Assembly (NCBI RefSeq): GCF_011320075.1
Contig: NZ_JAANPA010000028.1
Coordinates: forward strand, 1 to 43,265
DNA length: 43,265 bases
Direction of reading: 5' to 3'
From: Sphingosinicella sp. YJ22
GTDB lineage: Bacteria > Pseudomonadota > Alphaproteobacteria > Sphingomonadales > Sphingomonadaceae
Below the pieces are notes generated by a model. It did no database searches. It saw only the letters and a program-made list of their open reading frames with translations, and was not told the DNA's origin. Each line of letters opens with the position of its first letter. Within the stretch, counting starts at the first letter, position 1. Positions 34,093 through 42,791 of the stretch are shown here, piece by piece. The position numbers were made by a program, and so were the translations under genes.

Positions 34093-35736
34093 TCAGCTCC
34101 GTTGGTTGCCGGCCGTATAGCCAGCAAGCTCGGCATCGGGAAAGGCCTCGAACGCCGCCTTGACCATCGGCGAGTCCAACACCTCCTGGCGCTCGCGCTC
34201 GGCGTTGGTTTCTTCCTGCTCGAGCAGGCTCGGCTGCGCCTCGCCGTCCTCGGCGAGCTCGACCTGCCAGCGCATCCCGGTCGCCGCGTTGAGCGCGGTC
34301 ACCGCCTCACGGGCGAGGTCCGGCATCGGCCGCGCGGGCCTCACCACCAGCTCGGGCGGCGCATAGCGGACCAGGCCGACATAATCGTGGAGCTGCTGGG
34401 CGAGATGGGCGTGGCCCTTCTGCTCGAGCAACGTGATCAGGGCCGGGAAGCTGGCCGGGGCCTGGCCGGAGGAGGTTTCCGCCGGCGGCGCAGACGGTGA
34501 CGAAGCCGACGGACCCGACACTTGGGCGGGCGCGGCCCCTCCCCCGCTCGCCAGCCGCTGGGCGAGCTGGCCGGGGTCGGGCAACTCCGAGGCGTGGATC
34601 ACCCGGAGCAGCGCCATCTCGGCGGCTTCGAGCGGCAGCGGCGCCCGGTTGACCTCGTCGAGGCCCTTGAGGAGCAGCTGCCACAGCCGGTGGATCATCG
34701 CGAAGGACAGGCGGCCGGACCATTCGGCATAAGCCTCGCGCTCCTCGTCCGACTGCGCCGGGTCCCGGGCGCCGCCGATCTTGGCGCGGGTGATTCCGTG
34801 GACCGCCTCGAGCAGCGAGCGGATCAGCGCGGCCGGCTCGACGCCAAGGTCGTACTGGTCCTTGACCGCGGCGAGCGCGCCCGGCGCGTCGCCGGCGAGC
34901 AGGAGACCGAGCAGACCGCGGATCGCGCCGCGGTCGGACAGGCCGAGCATCGCGCGGACCTGCTCGGCGGTGACCGTGCCGGAGCCGTGGGCGATCGCCT
35001 GGTCGAGGATCGACAGGCCGTCGCGGGCCGAGCCCTCGGCGGCGCGGGCGATCAAGGCGAGTGCCTCCTCCTCAACCTCGACTCCTTCCGCCTTCGCGAC
35101 CTCGGCGAAATGGGCGGTGAGGCGGTCGGCGGGGATGCGCCGGAGGTCGAAGCGCTGGCAGCGCGACAGGACCGTGATCGGGACCTTGTTCACCTCGGTC
35201 GTGGCGAACAGGAATTTGACGTGGGGCGGCGGCTCCTCGAGCGTCTTCAGAAGCGCGTTGAACGCGTTCTTCGACAGCATGTGGACCTCGTCCACGATGT
35301 ACACCTTGTAGCGCGCCGACACCGCGGAATAGCGGACCGCGTCGATGATCTCGCGGACGTCGTCGACGCCGGTGTTGGAGGCGGCGTCCATCTCGATCAC
35401 GTCGATATGGCGGCCTTCGGCGATCGCGCGGCACGGCTCGCAGACGTTGCACGGATCGATGGTCGGGCCGCCCTGTCCGTCCGGGCCGATGCAGTTCAGC
35501 GCCTTGGCGATGAGCCGCGCGGTCGAGGTCTTGCCGACGCCGCGGACTCCGGTGAGCAGGAAGGCATGGGCGAGCCGGTCGCGCTTGATCGCGTTGGCGA
35601 GGGTGCGGACCATCGCCTCCTGGCCGATCAGCTCGGAGAAGTTCTGCGGCCGGTATTTGCGCGCGAGCACGCGATAGGGCTGCGCCGACTGCGGCTGGGG
35701 AGGCTCGTCGAGGCCGAGGCCGAAGGAATCAGACAT
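34093..35736 (-). CDS. dnaX: DNA polymerase III gamma/tau subunit
   Basis: 547 residues. Walker A GVRGVGKTSTARL near 49, the zinc-binding cysteines in CNVCEPCRAIAEG, Walker B in YIVDEVHMLSKNAFNALLKTLEE, and the SRC motif in LSRCQRFDLR. The C-terminal region after about 400 is a Pro/Ala-rich linker followed by a tau-like domain. No A-rich slippery heptamer is seen in the linker region, so a frameshifted gamma product is not evident. Clamp loader ATPase. Divergent from the 35940 gene. Confidence 0.95.
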   Translation of the reverse strand: MSDSFGLGLDEPPQPQSAQPYRVLARKYRPQNFSELIGQEAMVRTLANAIKRDRLAHAFLLTGVRGVGKTSTARLIAKALNCIGPDGQGGPTIDPCNVCEPCRAIAEGRHIDVIEMDAASNTGVDDVREIIDAVRYSAVSARYKVYIVDEVHMLSKNAFNALLKTLEEPPPHVKFLFATTEVNKVPITVLSRCQRFDLRRIPADRLTAHFAEVAKAEGVEVEEEALALIARAAEGSARDGLSILDQAIAHGSGTVTAEQVRAMLGLSDRGAIRGLLGLLLAGDAPGALAAVKDQYDLGVEPAALIRSLLEAVHGITRAKIGGARDPAQSDEEREAYAEWSGRLSFAMIHRLWQLLLKGLDEVNRAPLPLEAAEMALLRVIHASELPDPGQLAQRLASGGGAAPAQVSGPSASSPSAPPAETSSGQAPASFPALITLLEQKGHAHLAQQLHDYVGLVRYAPPELVVRPARPMPDLAREAVTALNAATGMRWQVELAEDGEAQPSLLEQEETNAERERQEVLDSPMVKAAFEAFPDAELAGYTAGNQRS

Positions 35737-35939
35737 GAGCGAACTCTACGCGCTGCAGCGAACGAAGCAGGAATCGGGGATCAGACATCGCGGCCGATCA
35801 TGGCCATGCCGGTCCCTCTAGGACAGCGAAAAGTGCAGCGGCACCACACGCTGCGCGGGATCGGGTCCAACCGGTTAAGCCCGACCTTGCCCACAGCGCG
35901 GACCTGAACCAGAGTGGGCATGCGAGACGGGGGAAGTTC

Positions 35940-36458
35940 ATGTTTGCCAGCATCATCATCGCCGCGGCGCTGCTTCCACCCGCCCCCGAGCTGACCCTGC
36001 CGCGGATCGACATCCCGCCGGCTTTGCGCGCGACGAATTGCGCCGACGCCGGCCAGCGAGAGGCGCTGATCAGCGAGATGGATCGGGTGATGGAAGCGAC
36101 TCGGCCAGCGATCCAGGAGATGAACCAAGTCCTCGAGCAGCGGATGGACCGGCGCTCGGCGCGGCTCATCGAGCTTGGCGTGTGGACCGCGGACGATCGC
36201 GCGCGCTTCGCCCTGGACCTGATGAACCGGCCCGATTTCCAGGCCTATATGGAAAGCGGCGTCACCGTGATGTCGGGCATGATGAGCTCGCTCGAGACCG
36301 TTGCGAGCGCGACGAGCACTGAGCCGGAACGCTGCGAGGCCATGTTGCGCATGATCGGTTCGCTCGACGGCGCGGTCGCGGCCGGCGAGATCGGCTGGCG
36401 CGTGATCGACACGGCCTTCGCGGAGGAGGCGCGGCGCCTTGGCGTTTCGCTCGACTGA
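35940..36458 (+). CDS. Exported helical protein of unknown function
   Basis: 172 residues. A short hydrophobic N-terminus (MFASIIIAAALLPPAPE) is a likely signal sequence with possible cleavage after Ala. The rest is helical: an acidic/Met-rich coiled segment (ALISEMDRVMEATRPAIQEMNQ, VLEQRMDRRSARLIEL) and two cysteines. I recognise no family. GGGGGA precedes the ATG by about 5 bp. It stands alone, divergent from dnaX (203-bp gap with no further feature) and followed by the SRP RNA on the other strand. Confidence 0.75.
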   Translation: MFASIIIAAALLPPAPELTLPRIDIPPALRATNCADAGQREALISEMDRVMEATRPAIQEMNQVLEQRMDRRSARLIELGVWTADDRARFALDLMNRPDFQAYMESGVTVMSGMMSSLETVASATSTEPERCEAMLRMIGSLDGAVAAGEIGWRVIDTAFAEEARRLGVSLD

Positions 36459-36591
36459 GCGGAATTGCGTCGCGGCAAAGCCGCGCCGTCGGTCCTGTCC
36501 GCCAGGCGGCAGGCCGTCCGTCATTCACCGACTCTACGCGCTGCTCCGGCGACGCTTCGCGTCGCCGTCACTGCGCTCGGCGGTTCATGAG

Positions 36592-36688
36592 GTGGGAGCC
36601 GGAACGACCCGGAACGAAATCGTTGTGGCTGCTTCCTTCCGGACCTGACCAGGTTGGCGACAATTCCGTCCGCCCGACTCCCGGGGGC
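36592..36688 (-). ncRNA. ffs: Signal recognition particle RNA (4.5S, small bacterial type)
   Basis: The minus strand carries the SRP core CCAACCTGGTCAGGTCCGGA followed by AGGAAGCAGCC, the Ffh-binding loop and its symmetric internal loop. The flanks pair as a long stem (GGGAG at 36678-36682 with CTCCC at 36594-36598). Ends are approximate. It guides inner membrane proteins to FtsY with Ffh. Confidence 0.93.
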
Positions 36689-36743
36689 GATATGGTCGAG
36701 GCGGCCGGAGGATGCAAGATGGCGCTGAACCTATCGGTAACCC

Positions 36744-37040
36744 GTGCCGGCTAGCGTCGCGGTCACGACGACCTGGCTTCCTCTCGGCGCTCTCTTCCTG
36801 GCCGCCATGAACGGCTGGACCATGTGGAGCTTCTGGGACGACAAGCGGCGCGCCCGCGCCGGGGCGAGACGGATACGGGAAGGCGACCTTCTCGGCCTGG
36901 CCCTGCTCGGCGGCTCGCCCGGCGCGCTTCTGGCGAGACGGCTATTCCGCCACAAGACCCGCAAGGAGCCCTTCTCGACCCACCTTCTGGCGATCGTCGC
37001 CCTGCAGATCGGCGCCGTCCTCGGGTTCCTGCTCCTTTAG
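36744..37040 (+). CDS. DUF1294 small membrane protein
   Basis: 98 residues from GTG 36744. Three hydrophobic segments lie near 5-25, 45-65 and 78-98; the middle contains the conserved [18 protein letters not shown] and [25 protein letters not shown]1294 proteins sometimes trail a cold-shock domain; here the domain stands alone. Role unknown. The ribosome site is weak, and an ATG at 36807 would cut the first helix. It ends directly before the convergent helicase stop (0 bp gap). Confidence 0.85.
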   Translation: MPASVAVTTTWLPLGALFLAAMNGWTMWSFWDDKRRARAGARRIREGDLLGLALLGGSPGALLARRLFRHKTRKEPFSTHLLAIVALQIGAVLGFLLL

Positions 37041-38732
37041 CTATCCGTGCCGCGCCCGCCGCGGCGGGCCCTTCGACCGATGAGCGGGAGCCGGCCGAGC
37101 GCCGTCGTGGCGGCGGTTGTCGCGCGCGGCATCGCGGGGCGTTCCCTGCATCTGCTCGATGAGGAGACCGTCATCCTCGTCGCGGGCGGTGCGGGCGACG
37201 GCCTTCATGAAGCGGCCGGCGAGCGCGCTCGGGATCTCGAACGCGGTCTCGTTGGCGGCGATGCGGATGGCGCCGACCTCGTTGCGGGTGATGTGCCCGC
37301 GCCGGCACAGCAGCGGCAGCAGCCAGCGCGGATCGGCATTGTGGCGCCGGCCGACATTCATTCGGAACCAGATCGTGTCCTCGAAGCCCGGGCGATGGCC
37401 ACGCTCGCGCTCGTCGCGGCGCCCCTCGCCCTGCTCGGCGAGCTCCTCGGGCGGCGGCAGCTTGGCGCGGTGGGCGCGGACCAGGGCGGCGGCGATCTCC
37501 TCGGGCGCGCGCTCGGCGAGCAGCTTGCGGCCGAGGTCGAGATCGTCCTCGTCGGCTTCGACGGGCTGGAGAAGCGTCTCCATGAGCCGCTGGCGGTCGC
37601 GGGCATGGACCGCTTCGGCGGTCGGCGCAGGAATCCACTCGGCATTGATCCGCGCCCCGCGCAACATCGCCTCGACGCGGCGGCGGCGCTGATAGGGGAC
37701 GATGAGGATCGCAGTGCCCTTCTTGCCGGCACGGCCGGTTCGGCCGGAACGGTGCTGCAGAGTCTCGGCATCGCGCGGAATCTCGACATGGACGACGAGG
37801 CTGAGCGTCGGCAGGTCGATTCCGCGCGCGGCGACATCGGTGGCGACGCAGATGCGCGCGCGGCGGTCGCGCAGCGCCTGGAGCGCGTGGTTGCGCTCCG
37901 ACTGGCTGTGCTCTCCCGACAAGGCCACCGCAGCGAAGCCGCGCTCGACCAGGCTGGCGTGGAGATTGCGGACATTGTCGCGCGTGGCGCAGAACAGCAT
38001 CGCCGTCTCCGCCTCGTGGAAGCGAAGCAGGTTGACGACGGCATGCTCGATGCCGGCCGGCGAGACGGTGACCGCCTGATAGGTGATGTCGCCATGGCCG
38101 CGATCCTCGCCGACCGTCGAGATTCGCAGGGCATCGCGCTGGTAACGCTTGGCAAGAGCCACGATCGGCTTCGGCAGCGTCGCCGAGAACAGCAGGGTGC
38201 GCCGCTCCTGCGGAGTCGCGTCGAGGATCTCCTCGAGTTCGTCGCGGAAGCCCATGTCGAGCATCTCGTCGGCCTCGTCGAGAACGACGGCGCGGATCGC
38301 GGAGAGATCGAGCGCGCCGCGCTCGAGATGGTCGCGCAGGCGTCCCGGCGTGCCGACGACGATATGGGCGCCGTAGGACAGAGCGCGGCGCTCCTTGGAC
38401 GGGTCCATGCCGCCGACGCAGGTCGCGATCCGCCCGCCCTTGCCGTACAGCCAGGCGAGCTCGCGACTGACCTGGAGCGCCAGCTCGCGGGTCGGCGCGA
38501 TGACCAAGGCGAGCGGCTCGCGCACCGCCGGCGGGACACCGTCCTCCAGCAGCTCGCCGGCCATGGCGAGGCCGAAGGCGACAGTCTTGCCCGATCCGGT
38601 CTGCGCGGAGACAAGCAGGTCGCGCCCTTCCGCTTCGGGAGCGAGCACGGCGGCCTGGACGGGCGTGGGCGCGGCATAGCCGCGCGCGGCGAGCGCTTCA
38701 GAGAGAAGCGGCGGCAGATTTTCGAAAGTCAT
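37041..38732 (-). CDS. DEAD-box RNA helicase with DbpA-type C-terminal domain
   Basis: 563 residues from ATG 38732 (a TTG 12 bp further up is less likely). Q motif before SAQTGSGKT (motif I), PTRELALQ (Ia), TPGRL (Ib), VLDEADEMLDMGF (II, DEAD), SATLP (III), and motifs V and VI in ATDVAARGIDLP and HRSGRTGRAGKKG. The DbpA-like RNA-binding domain lies near 455-530 (DTIWFRMNVGRRHNADP, then GAIRIAANETAFEIP). An Arg-rich tail follows. Likely in ribosome assembly or cold adaptation, like CsdA/DbpA. Stop meets the stop of the DUF1294 gene. Confidence 0.93.
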   Translation of the reverse strand: MTFENLPPLLSEALAARGYAAPTPVQAAVLAPEAEGRDLLVSAQTGSGKTVAFGLAMAGELLEDGVPPAVREPLALVIAPTRELALQVSRELAWLYGKGGRIATCVGGMDPSKERRALSYGAHIVVGTPGRLRDHLERGALDLSAIRAVVLDEADEMLDMGFRDELEEILDATPQERRTLLFSATLPKPIVALAKRYQRDALRISTVGEDRGHGDITYQAVTVSPAGIEHAVVNLLRFHEAETAMLFCATRDNVRNLHASLVERGFAAVALSGEHSQSERNHALQALRDRRARICVATDVAARGIDLPTLSLVVHVEIPRDAETLQHRSGRTGRAGKKGTAILIVPYQRRRRVEAMLRGARINAEWIPAPTAEAVHARDRQRLMETLLQPVEADEDDLDLGRKLLAERAPEEIAAALVRAHRAKLPPPEELAEQGEGRRDERERGHRPGFEDTIWFRMNVGRRHNADPRWLLPLLCRRGHITRNEVGAIRIAANETAFEIPSALAGRFMKAVARTARDEDDGLLIEQMQGTPRDAARDNRRHDGARPAPAHRSKGPPRRARHG

Positions 38733-38799
38733 GAGCGCTCGCAAATGGGGATGAATCGTCCCGCGGACAAGGAGGGACGACGGGCGCGGCTCGAAAGGC

Positions 38800-39783
38800 T
38801 CAGGCGATGGTCAGAGTTACCGTGGCATCGAGGCCGTTCTCGCTCCAGGCCAGATCGATTCCGCCGCCCTGAGACGCAAGCACCCGGTTCATCAGGCGCA
38901 GGCCCTGGCCGCCCTCCCGATGACGACGTTCGATGGTGCGGCTGGAGCGTTCCGACCAGACCAGGCGGAGTGTCCGCTGGACGAGGGTGGAGGTCAGGTC
39001 GACCCGCCCGACCGTCCCGAGAGCGCCGTGCTTCGTCGAATTGCAGGCCAGCTCACCCAGCACGAGGGCGAGCGCGTCGACCGCGCCCTGTGCGAGCGGG
39101 GCGTCAGGCAACGGGCCGATGACGAGCGGGCAATCGGGGGTCGCATAGGGCTCGAGCAGTGCGGGAATCAGGCCGGCGAGAGTGCAGTCGGCGCCATGTT
39201 CAGACTTCATCGTCTGGGCGATTCCGAGACTGGTCAGGCGGCGCGTCATCTCGCGCGCGAAGCCCTCATGTTCCGGCTTGCCCCGGGCATAGGCGGAAAG
39301 CAGGCTGCCGACGACGACATAATTGTTGCGCAGCCGGTGGCGCATTTCGTCCGAGACCGCGTCGCGGAGCCGGTTCTGATTGACCCGATCGGTGATGTCC
39401 CGCGACGTCGCGATATAGCCGTCGACCTTTCCACCGGTACCGCGCAACGGCGACACACTGACTTCCCACCAGCGGGGGGTGCCCTTGGCGGTTGGGCAGA
39501 ACGCCTCGAAACGGGCGACTCCGCCGGAACGCGCCCTCTCGATCGCGCTCTCGATCAGCGGCTGCGACTCTGCCGGCCAGAGGCTGGACCATTTGAGGCC
39601 CGCGATGGCGCAGAAATCGTCGACCTCCATGGCGCATTGGCCGTTGCGGTTCATGTAATCGACTGTGCCTTCCGACCCGATCACCTTGATGCAATCGGCG
39701 CTCTGATCGAGGATCGCGGCCAGCATGTCGGCCGACGCTCCCTCGAACGCAACGGCCAGGCGAGGCAATTCACTTGTTTCCAT
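38800..39783 (-). CDS. PAS-domain sensor histidine kinase (HWE/HisKA_2 type)
   Basis: 327 residues, no membrane helix. A PAS domain covers about 18-130 (AILDQSADCIKVIGSEGTVDYMN, RWWEVSVSPLRG, then the PAC-type ATSRDITDRV). Phosphoacceptor H149 lies in EMRHRLRNNYVVVGSLLSA, as in HWE/HisKA_2 kinases, followed by an ATPase domain with the N box VLGELACNSTKHGAL and GGQGLRLMNRVL. Such kinases feed the PhyR general stress pathway or light/oxygen signalling in alphaproteobacteria. No response regulator is adjacent, so the partner is not known. Confidence 0.9.
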   Translation of the reverse strand: METSELPRLAVAFEGASADMLAAILDQSADCIKVIGSEGTVDYMNRNGQCAMEVDDFCAIAGLKWSSLWPAESQPLIESAIERARSGGVARFEAFCPTAKGTPRWWEVSVSPLRGTGGKVDGYIATSRDITDRVNQNRLRDAVSDEMRHRLRNNYVVVGSLLSAYARGKPEHEGFAREMTRRLTSLGIAQTMKSEHGADCTLAGLIPALLEPYATPDCPLVIGPLPDAPLAQGAVDALALVLGELACNSTKHGALGTVGRVDLTSTLVQRTLRLVWSERSSRTIERRHREGGQGLRLMNRVLASQGGGIDLAWSENGLDATVTLTIA

Positions 39784-39823
39784 TTCAATCGTTTAGCATG
39801 GGATCGATTGCCTTGACACCCAG

Positions 39824-40999
39824 TCAGATCGCTTGGCCGGCGGCCCAGGCGCTGGCCCAGGCCCATTGGAAATTGTAGCCGCCGAGCCAGCCGGTGACGT
39901 CGACCGCCTCGCCGATCGCGTAGAGGCCCGGCACCTTCTTCGCCGCCATCGTCTGCGACGACAGCTCGGCGGTGCTGATGCCGCCCGCGGTCACCTCGGC
40001 CTTGGCGAAGCCCTCGGTGCCGTTGGGGTGGAACTGCCAGTCGGCGAGGCGGCGCGCGGCCTCCTCCAGCTTGCGGTCGGGCAGGTTGGCGAGCTCGCCC
40101 CACAGGCCGATCTTCTTGGCGAGAGTCTCGGCGAGGCGGTCCGGCAGCAGCTCGCCGAGCAACGTGTGGAAATGGGTGCGCGGCCGTGCCCGCTTCGCCG
40201 CCACCGCCCAGCCCGGCGCCTGCGCAGGCAGGAAGTCGATCCCGACCGGCTCGCCGTGGCGCCAGTAGGACGAAATCTGAAGGATGGCCGGCCCCGACAT
40301 GCCCTTGTGCGTGAACAGGGCCGCCTCGCGGAACCGAGTCTTGTTCGCCTTGGCGATCACCTCGGTGGCAACCCCCGACAGATCGCGGAACAACGCCTCG
40401 TCGCCGCCCAGCGTGAGCGGGACGAGCGCCGGCCGAGGCTCGACGATCTTCAAACCGAACTTGCGGGCGAGATCGTAGGCGAAGCCGGTCGCCCCCATCT
40501 TCGGGATCGACGGTCCGCCGGTGGCGATCACCAGTGACGGCGCGGTCGACACCGTGTCCCCGTGGGTGACGCTGAACTGGCCGTCGGCATGGCCGACGTC
40601 GCGGATCGGGCTCGAAAGGGCGATGCGCACCGACCCCTTTGCGCATTCCTCCATCAGCATGTTGACGATCTGAAGCGAGGAGCCGTCGCAGAAGAGCTGG
40701 CCGAGCGTCTTCTCGTGCCAGGCGATGCGGTGCTTTTCGACGAGAGCGAGAAAGTCGCTCGGCGTGTAGCGGCTCAAGGCCGACTTGGCGAAATGGGGAT
40801 TGGCCGAGTGAAACTGCGCCGGCCCCGCGCCGATATTGGTGAAGTTGCAGCGTCCGCCGCCAGAGATGAGGATCTTCTTGCCCGCGCGATCGGCGTGCTC
40901 GACGAGCAGCACGCGGCGGCCGCGCTGTCCGGCGGTGGCCGCGCACATCAGGCCGGCGGCGCCGGCACCGAGGATGATTACGTCATAGGAGGAAGACAC
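39824..40999 (-). CDS. BaiN/HI0933-like FAD-dependent oxidoreductase
   Basis: 391 residues. FAD motif VIILGAGAAGLMCAATAG at the N-terminus, the family signatures ISGGGRCNFTN and WLGGYNFQWAWASAWAAGQ at the C-terminus, and a middle insert (substrate) domain. This family is widespread and largely uncharacterised; BaiN members reduce bile acids, but that is unlikely to be the role in this organism. Single gene, about 40 bp upstream of the histidine kinase gene and possibly cotranscribed with it. Confidence 0.9.
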   Translation of the reverse strand: MSSSYDVIILGAGAAGLMCAATAGQRGRRVLLVEHADRAGKKILISGGGRCNFTNIGAGPAQFHSANPHFAKSALSRYTPSDFLALVEKHRIAWHEKTLGQLFCDGSSLQIVNMLMEECAKGSVRIALSSPIRDVGHADGQFSVTHGDTVSTAPSLVIATGGPSIPKMGATGFAYDLARKFGLKIVEPRPALVPLTLGGDEALFRDLSGVATEVIAKANKTRFREAALFTHKGMSGPAILQISSYWRHGEPVGIDFLPAQAPGWAVAAKRARPRTHFHTLLGELLPDRLAETLAKKIGLWGELANLPDRKLEEAARRLADWQFHPNGTEGFAKAEVTAGGISTAELSSQTMAAKKVPGLYAIGEAVDVTGWLGGYNFQWAWASAWAAGQAI

Positions 41000-41138
41000 G
41001 GAAGGAACTGCTTTCGATCGGGCTGCGGCGCGTCCCTAGCCTCCAACGGCCCTTCTGTCTGCCCGCCTCGTCGCTGAAAGGTGGAACGCCGAAGCCATCC
41101 TCGCGTTGATCCTGCCGGATCATCCAGTCGGGGGTGTA

Positions 41139-42728
41139 ATGCGTTTTCAATCCGTTAGGCGGGCCGGTGTTTCCCGGGCCCGCTCCTTGCTATTTTCGAC
41201 TCTGGCCTGTGCGGCGGTCGCGGTCGCGGCGGCGCCTGAGCCTGCACTCGCTCAGGGCGGCCTCACCGAGGCGGTGCGATCGGCCGTGCGCGGCGACCGC
41301 GAGATCGCGCGTTTCTACCAGCAGCGTGGCTACCAGCCGATCTGGGTGCGCGGCGGCACGCTCGGGCCGGAGGCTCAGCAATTGCTCCACCTCCTCGAAA
41401 CCGCCGAGGCGGACGGTCTGAACCCGCGCACCTACCGGCCGAACGCGGTCGCCGATGCGATCGAGGAAGCGGCGGGCGGCGCGCCGCGGGCGCTGGCGCG
41501 CGCGGAAATGCTTCTGTCGCGGACCTTCGCCGAATATGTGCGCGACGCGCGCCGCGCCCGCGATATGGGCATCGTCTATACCGAGGCGCATTTCCGACCG
41601 GTCGTGCCGAGCAAGACGGTGGTGCTGATGGCGGCGGCGGCGGCGCCGAACCTGCAAGCCTATCTCGAATCGATCGGCTGGATGAACCCGCTCTACGCGC
41701 AGCTTCGCGGCGGCCTCGCGGCCCATCGCGGCCTGGGGGACGAGCGCCCGGCGATCCACGTTCCTTCGGGTCCGATCCTGCGGCCGGGCTCGACCGATCC
41801 GCGCGTGCGGCTGCTGCGCGCACGGCTCGGAATGATCCCCGACGGCCCCTATGATCGGGCGGTCGCCAATGCCGTTCGCGAGCTCCAGCGCGCTTATGGC
41901 CAGCCGACCGACGGGCTCGCCGGCCCGCTGACGCTTGCCCTGCTCAACCACGGCTCGCGCGAGACCCAGCAGCTGCTGCGCCTCAACCTGGAACGCGCCC
42001 GCGCCCTCCCCGCCAATCTCGGCCGCCGCTACGTGCTGGTCGACGCCGCGGCGGCGCGGCTGTGGATGTACGAGGACGGCGAGGCGGTCGGATCGATGCG
42101 CGTGGTCGTCGGAAGGCCGACCGAGCCGACGCCGATGATGGCCGGCACTTTGCGCTACCTGACGCTCAACCCCTATTGGAACGTGCCGCCCGATCTCGTC
42201 CGCGAGCGGATCGCGCCGGGCGTGCAGCGCGAGGGCCCCGGCTTCATCCGCAGCCGTCGCTACGAGGTCCTGTCCGACTGGACCGAGGACGCGCGCCGGC
42301 TCGACCCGTCCGAGGTCGACTGGAACGCGGTCGCGGCGGGACGGCAGGAGCTGCGCGTGCGCCAGCTGCCGGGCCAGGACAATGCGATGGGGCGGATGAA
42401 GTTCATGTTCCCCAACGACCTCGGCATCTACCTGCACGACACGCCGGACCGGTCGCTGCTGCGCGAGGAAGGGCGGCTGTTCAGCGCCGGCTGCGTGCGG
42501 CTGGAGGACGCGCCGCGGCTCGCCCGCTGGCTGTTCGGAACCGCGCCAAGGGCGCCGAGCAGCGCGCCGGAGCAGCAAGTCAACATTCCCGAGCCGGTGC
42601 CGGTCTACATCACCTACCTGACGGTGGCGCCGGAGCCGCAGGGCGTCGCCTTCCGCCAGGACGTGTACAATCGCGACCCGGTGCAAATCGCGGCGCTGAA
42701 CCAGCCTCCGGCACGCCGGCGGCGCTAG
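41139..42728 (+). CDS. L,D-transpeptidase (YcbB-like)
   Basis: 529 residues from ATG 41139. A long signal peptide ends near ALAQ (residue 39). A helical scaffold domain follows (IARFYQQRGYQPIWVRGG), then a peptidoglycan-binding_1 domain near 230-290 (VRLLRARLGMIPDGPYDRAV), then the YkuD domain with the conserved His in YLHDTPDRSLL and the catalytic Cys in SAGCVRLED. It forms 3-3 crosslinks or attaches proteins to peptidoglycan in the periplasm. The frame continues upstream to 41106 but the signal peptide marks the real start. Ends at a bidirectional terminator. Confidence 0.94.
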   Translation: MRFQSVRRAGVSRARSLLFSTLACAAVAVAAAPEPALAQGGLTEAVRSAVRGDREIARFYQQRGYQPIWVRGGTLGPEAQQLLHLLETAEADGLNPRTYRPNAVADAIEEAAGGAPRALARAEMLLSRTFAEYVRDARRARDMGIVYTEAHFRPVVPSKTVVLMAAAAAPNLQAYLESIGWMNPLYAQLRGGLAAHRGLGDERPAIHVPSGPILRPGSTDPRVRLLRARLGMIPDGPYDRAVANAVRELQRAYGQPTDGLAGPLTLALLNHGSRETQQLLRLNLERARALPANLGRRYVLVDAAAARLWMYEDGEAVGSMRVVVGRPTEPTPMMAGTLRYLTLNPYWNVPPDLVRERIAPGVQREGPGFIRSRRYEVLSDWTEDARRLDPSEVDWNAVAAGRQELRVRQLPGQDNAMGRMKFMFPNDLGIYLHDTPDRSLLREEGRLFSAGCVRLEDAPRLARWLFGTAPRAPSSAPEQQVNIPEPVPVYITYLTVAPEPQGVAFRQDVYNRDPVQIAALNQPPARRRR

Positions 42729-42741
42729 AGCGCAAAAGAAA

Positions 42742-42772
42742 AGCGCCGCCGGGGATGGTCCCCGGCGGCGCT
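42742..42772. terminator. Bidirectional rho-independent terminator
   Basis: AGCGCCGCCGGGGA / TCCCCGGCGGCGCT with loop TGG, a 14-bp GC stem, followed by TTTCC on the plus strand and TTTTCTTTTG on the minus strand. It lies between the convergent L,D-transpeptidase gene and the Gly-zipper gene and serves both. Confidence 0.9.
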
Positions 42773-42791
42773 TTCCTCACCGTTCAGGCGA

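Noticed and set aside
34093-34600. Programmed frameshift in dnaX giving a gamma subunit
   Set aside because: No A-rich slippery heptamer with a following hairpin is visible in the region between the ATPase core and the tau-like end.
36459-36591. Possible small gene between the 35940 gene and the SRP RNA
   Set aside because: Only short frames without ribosome sites or recognisable protein character; I see no feature here.
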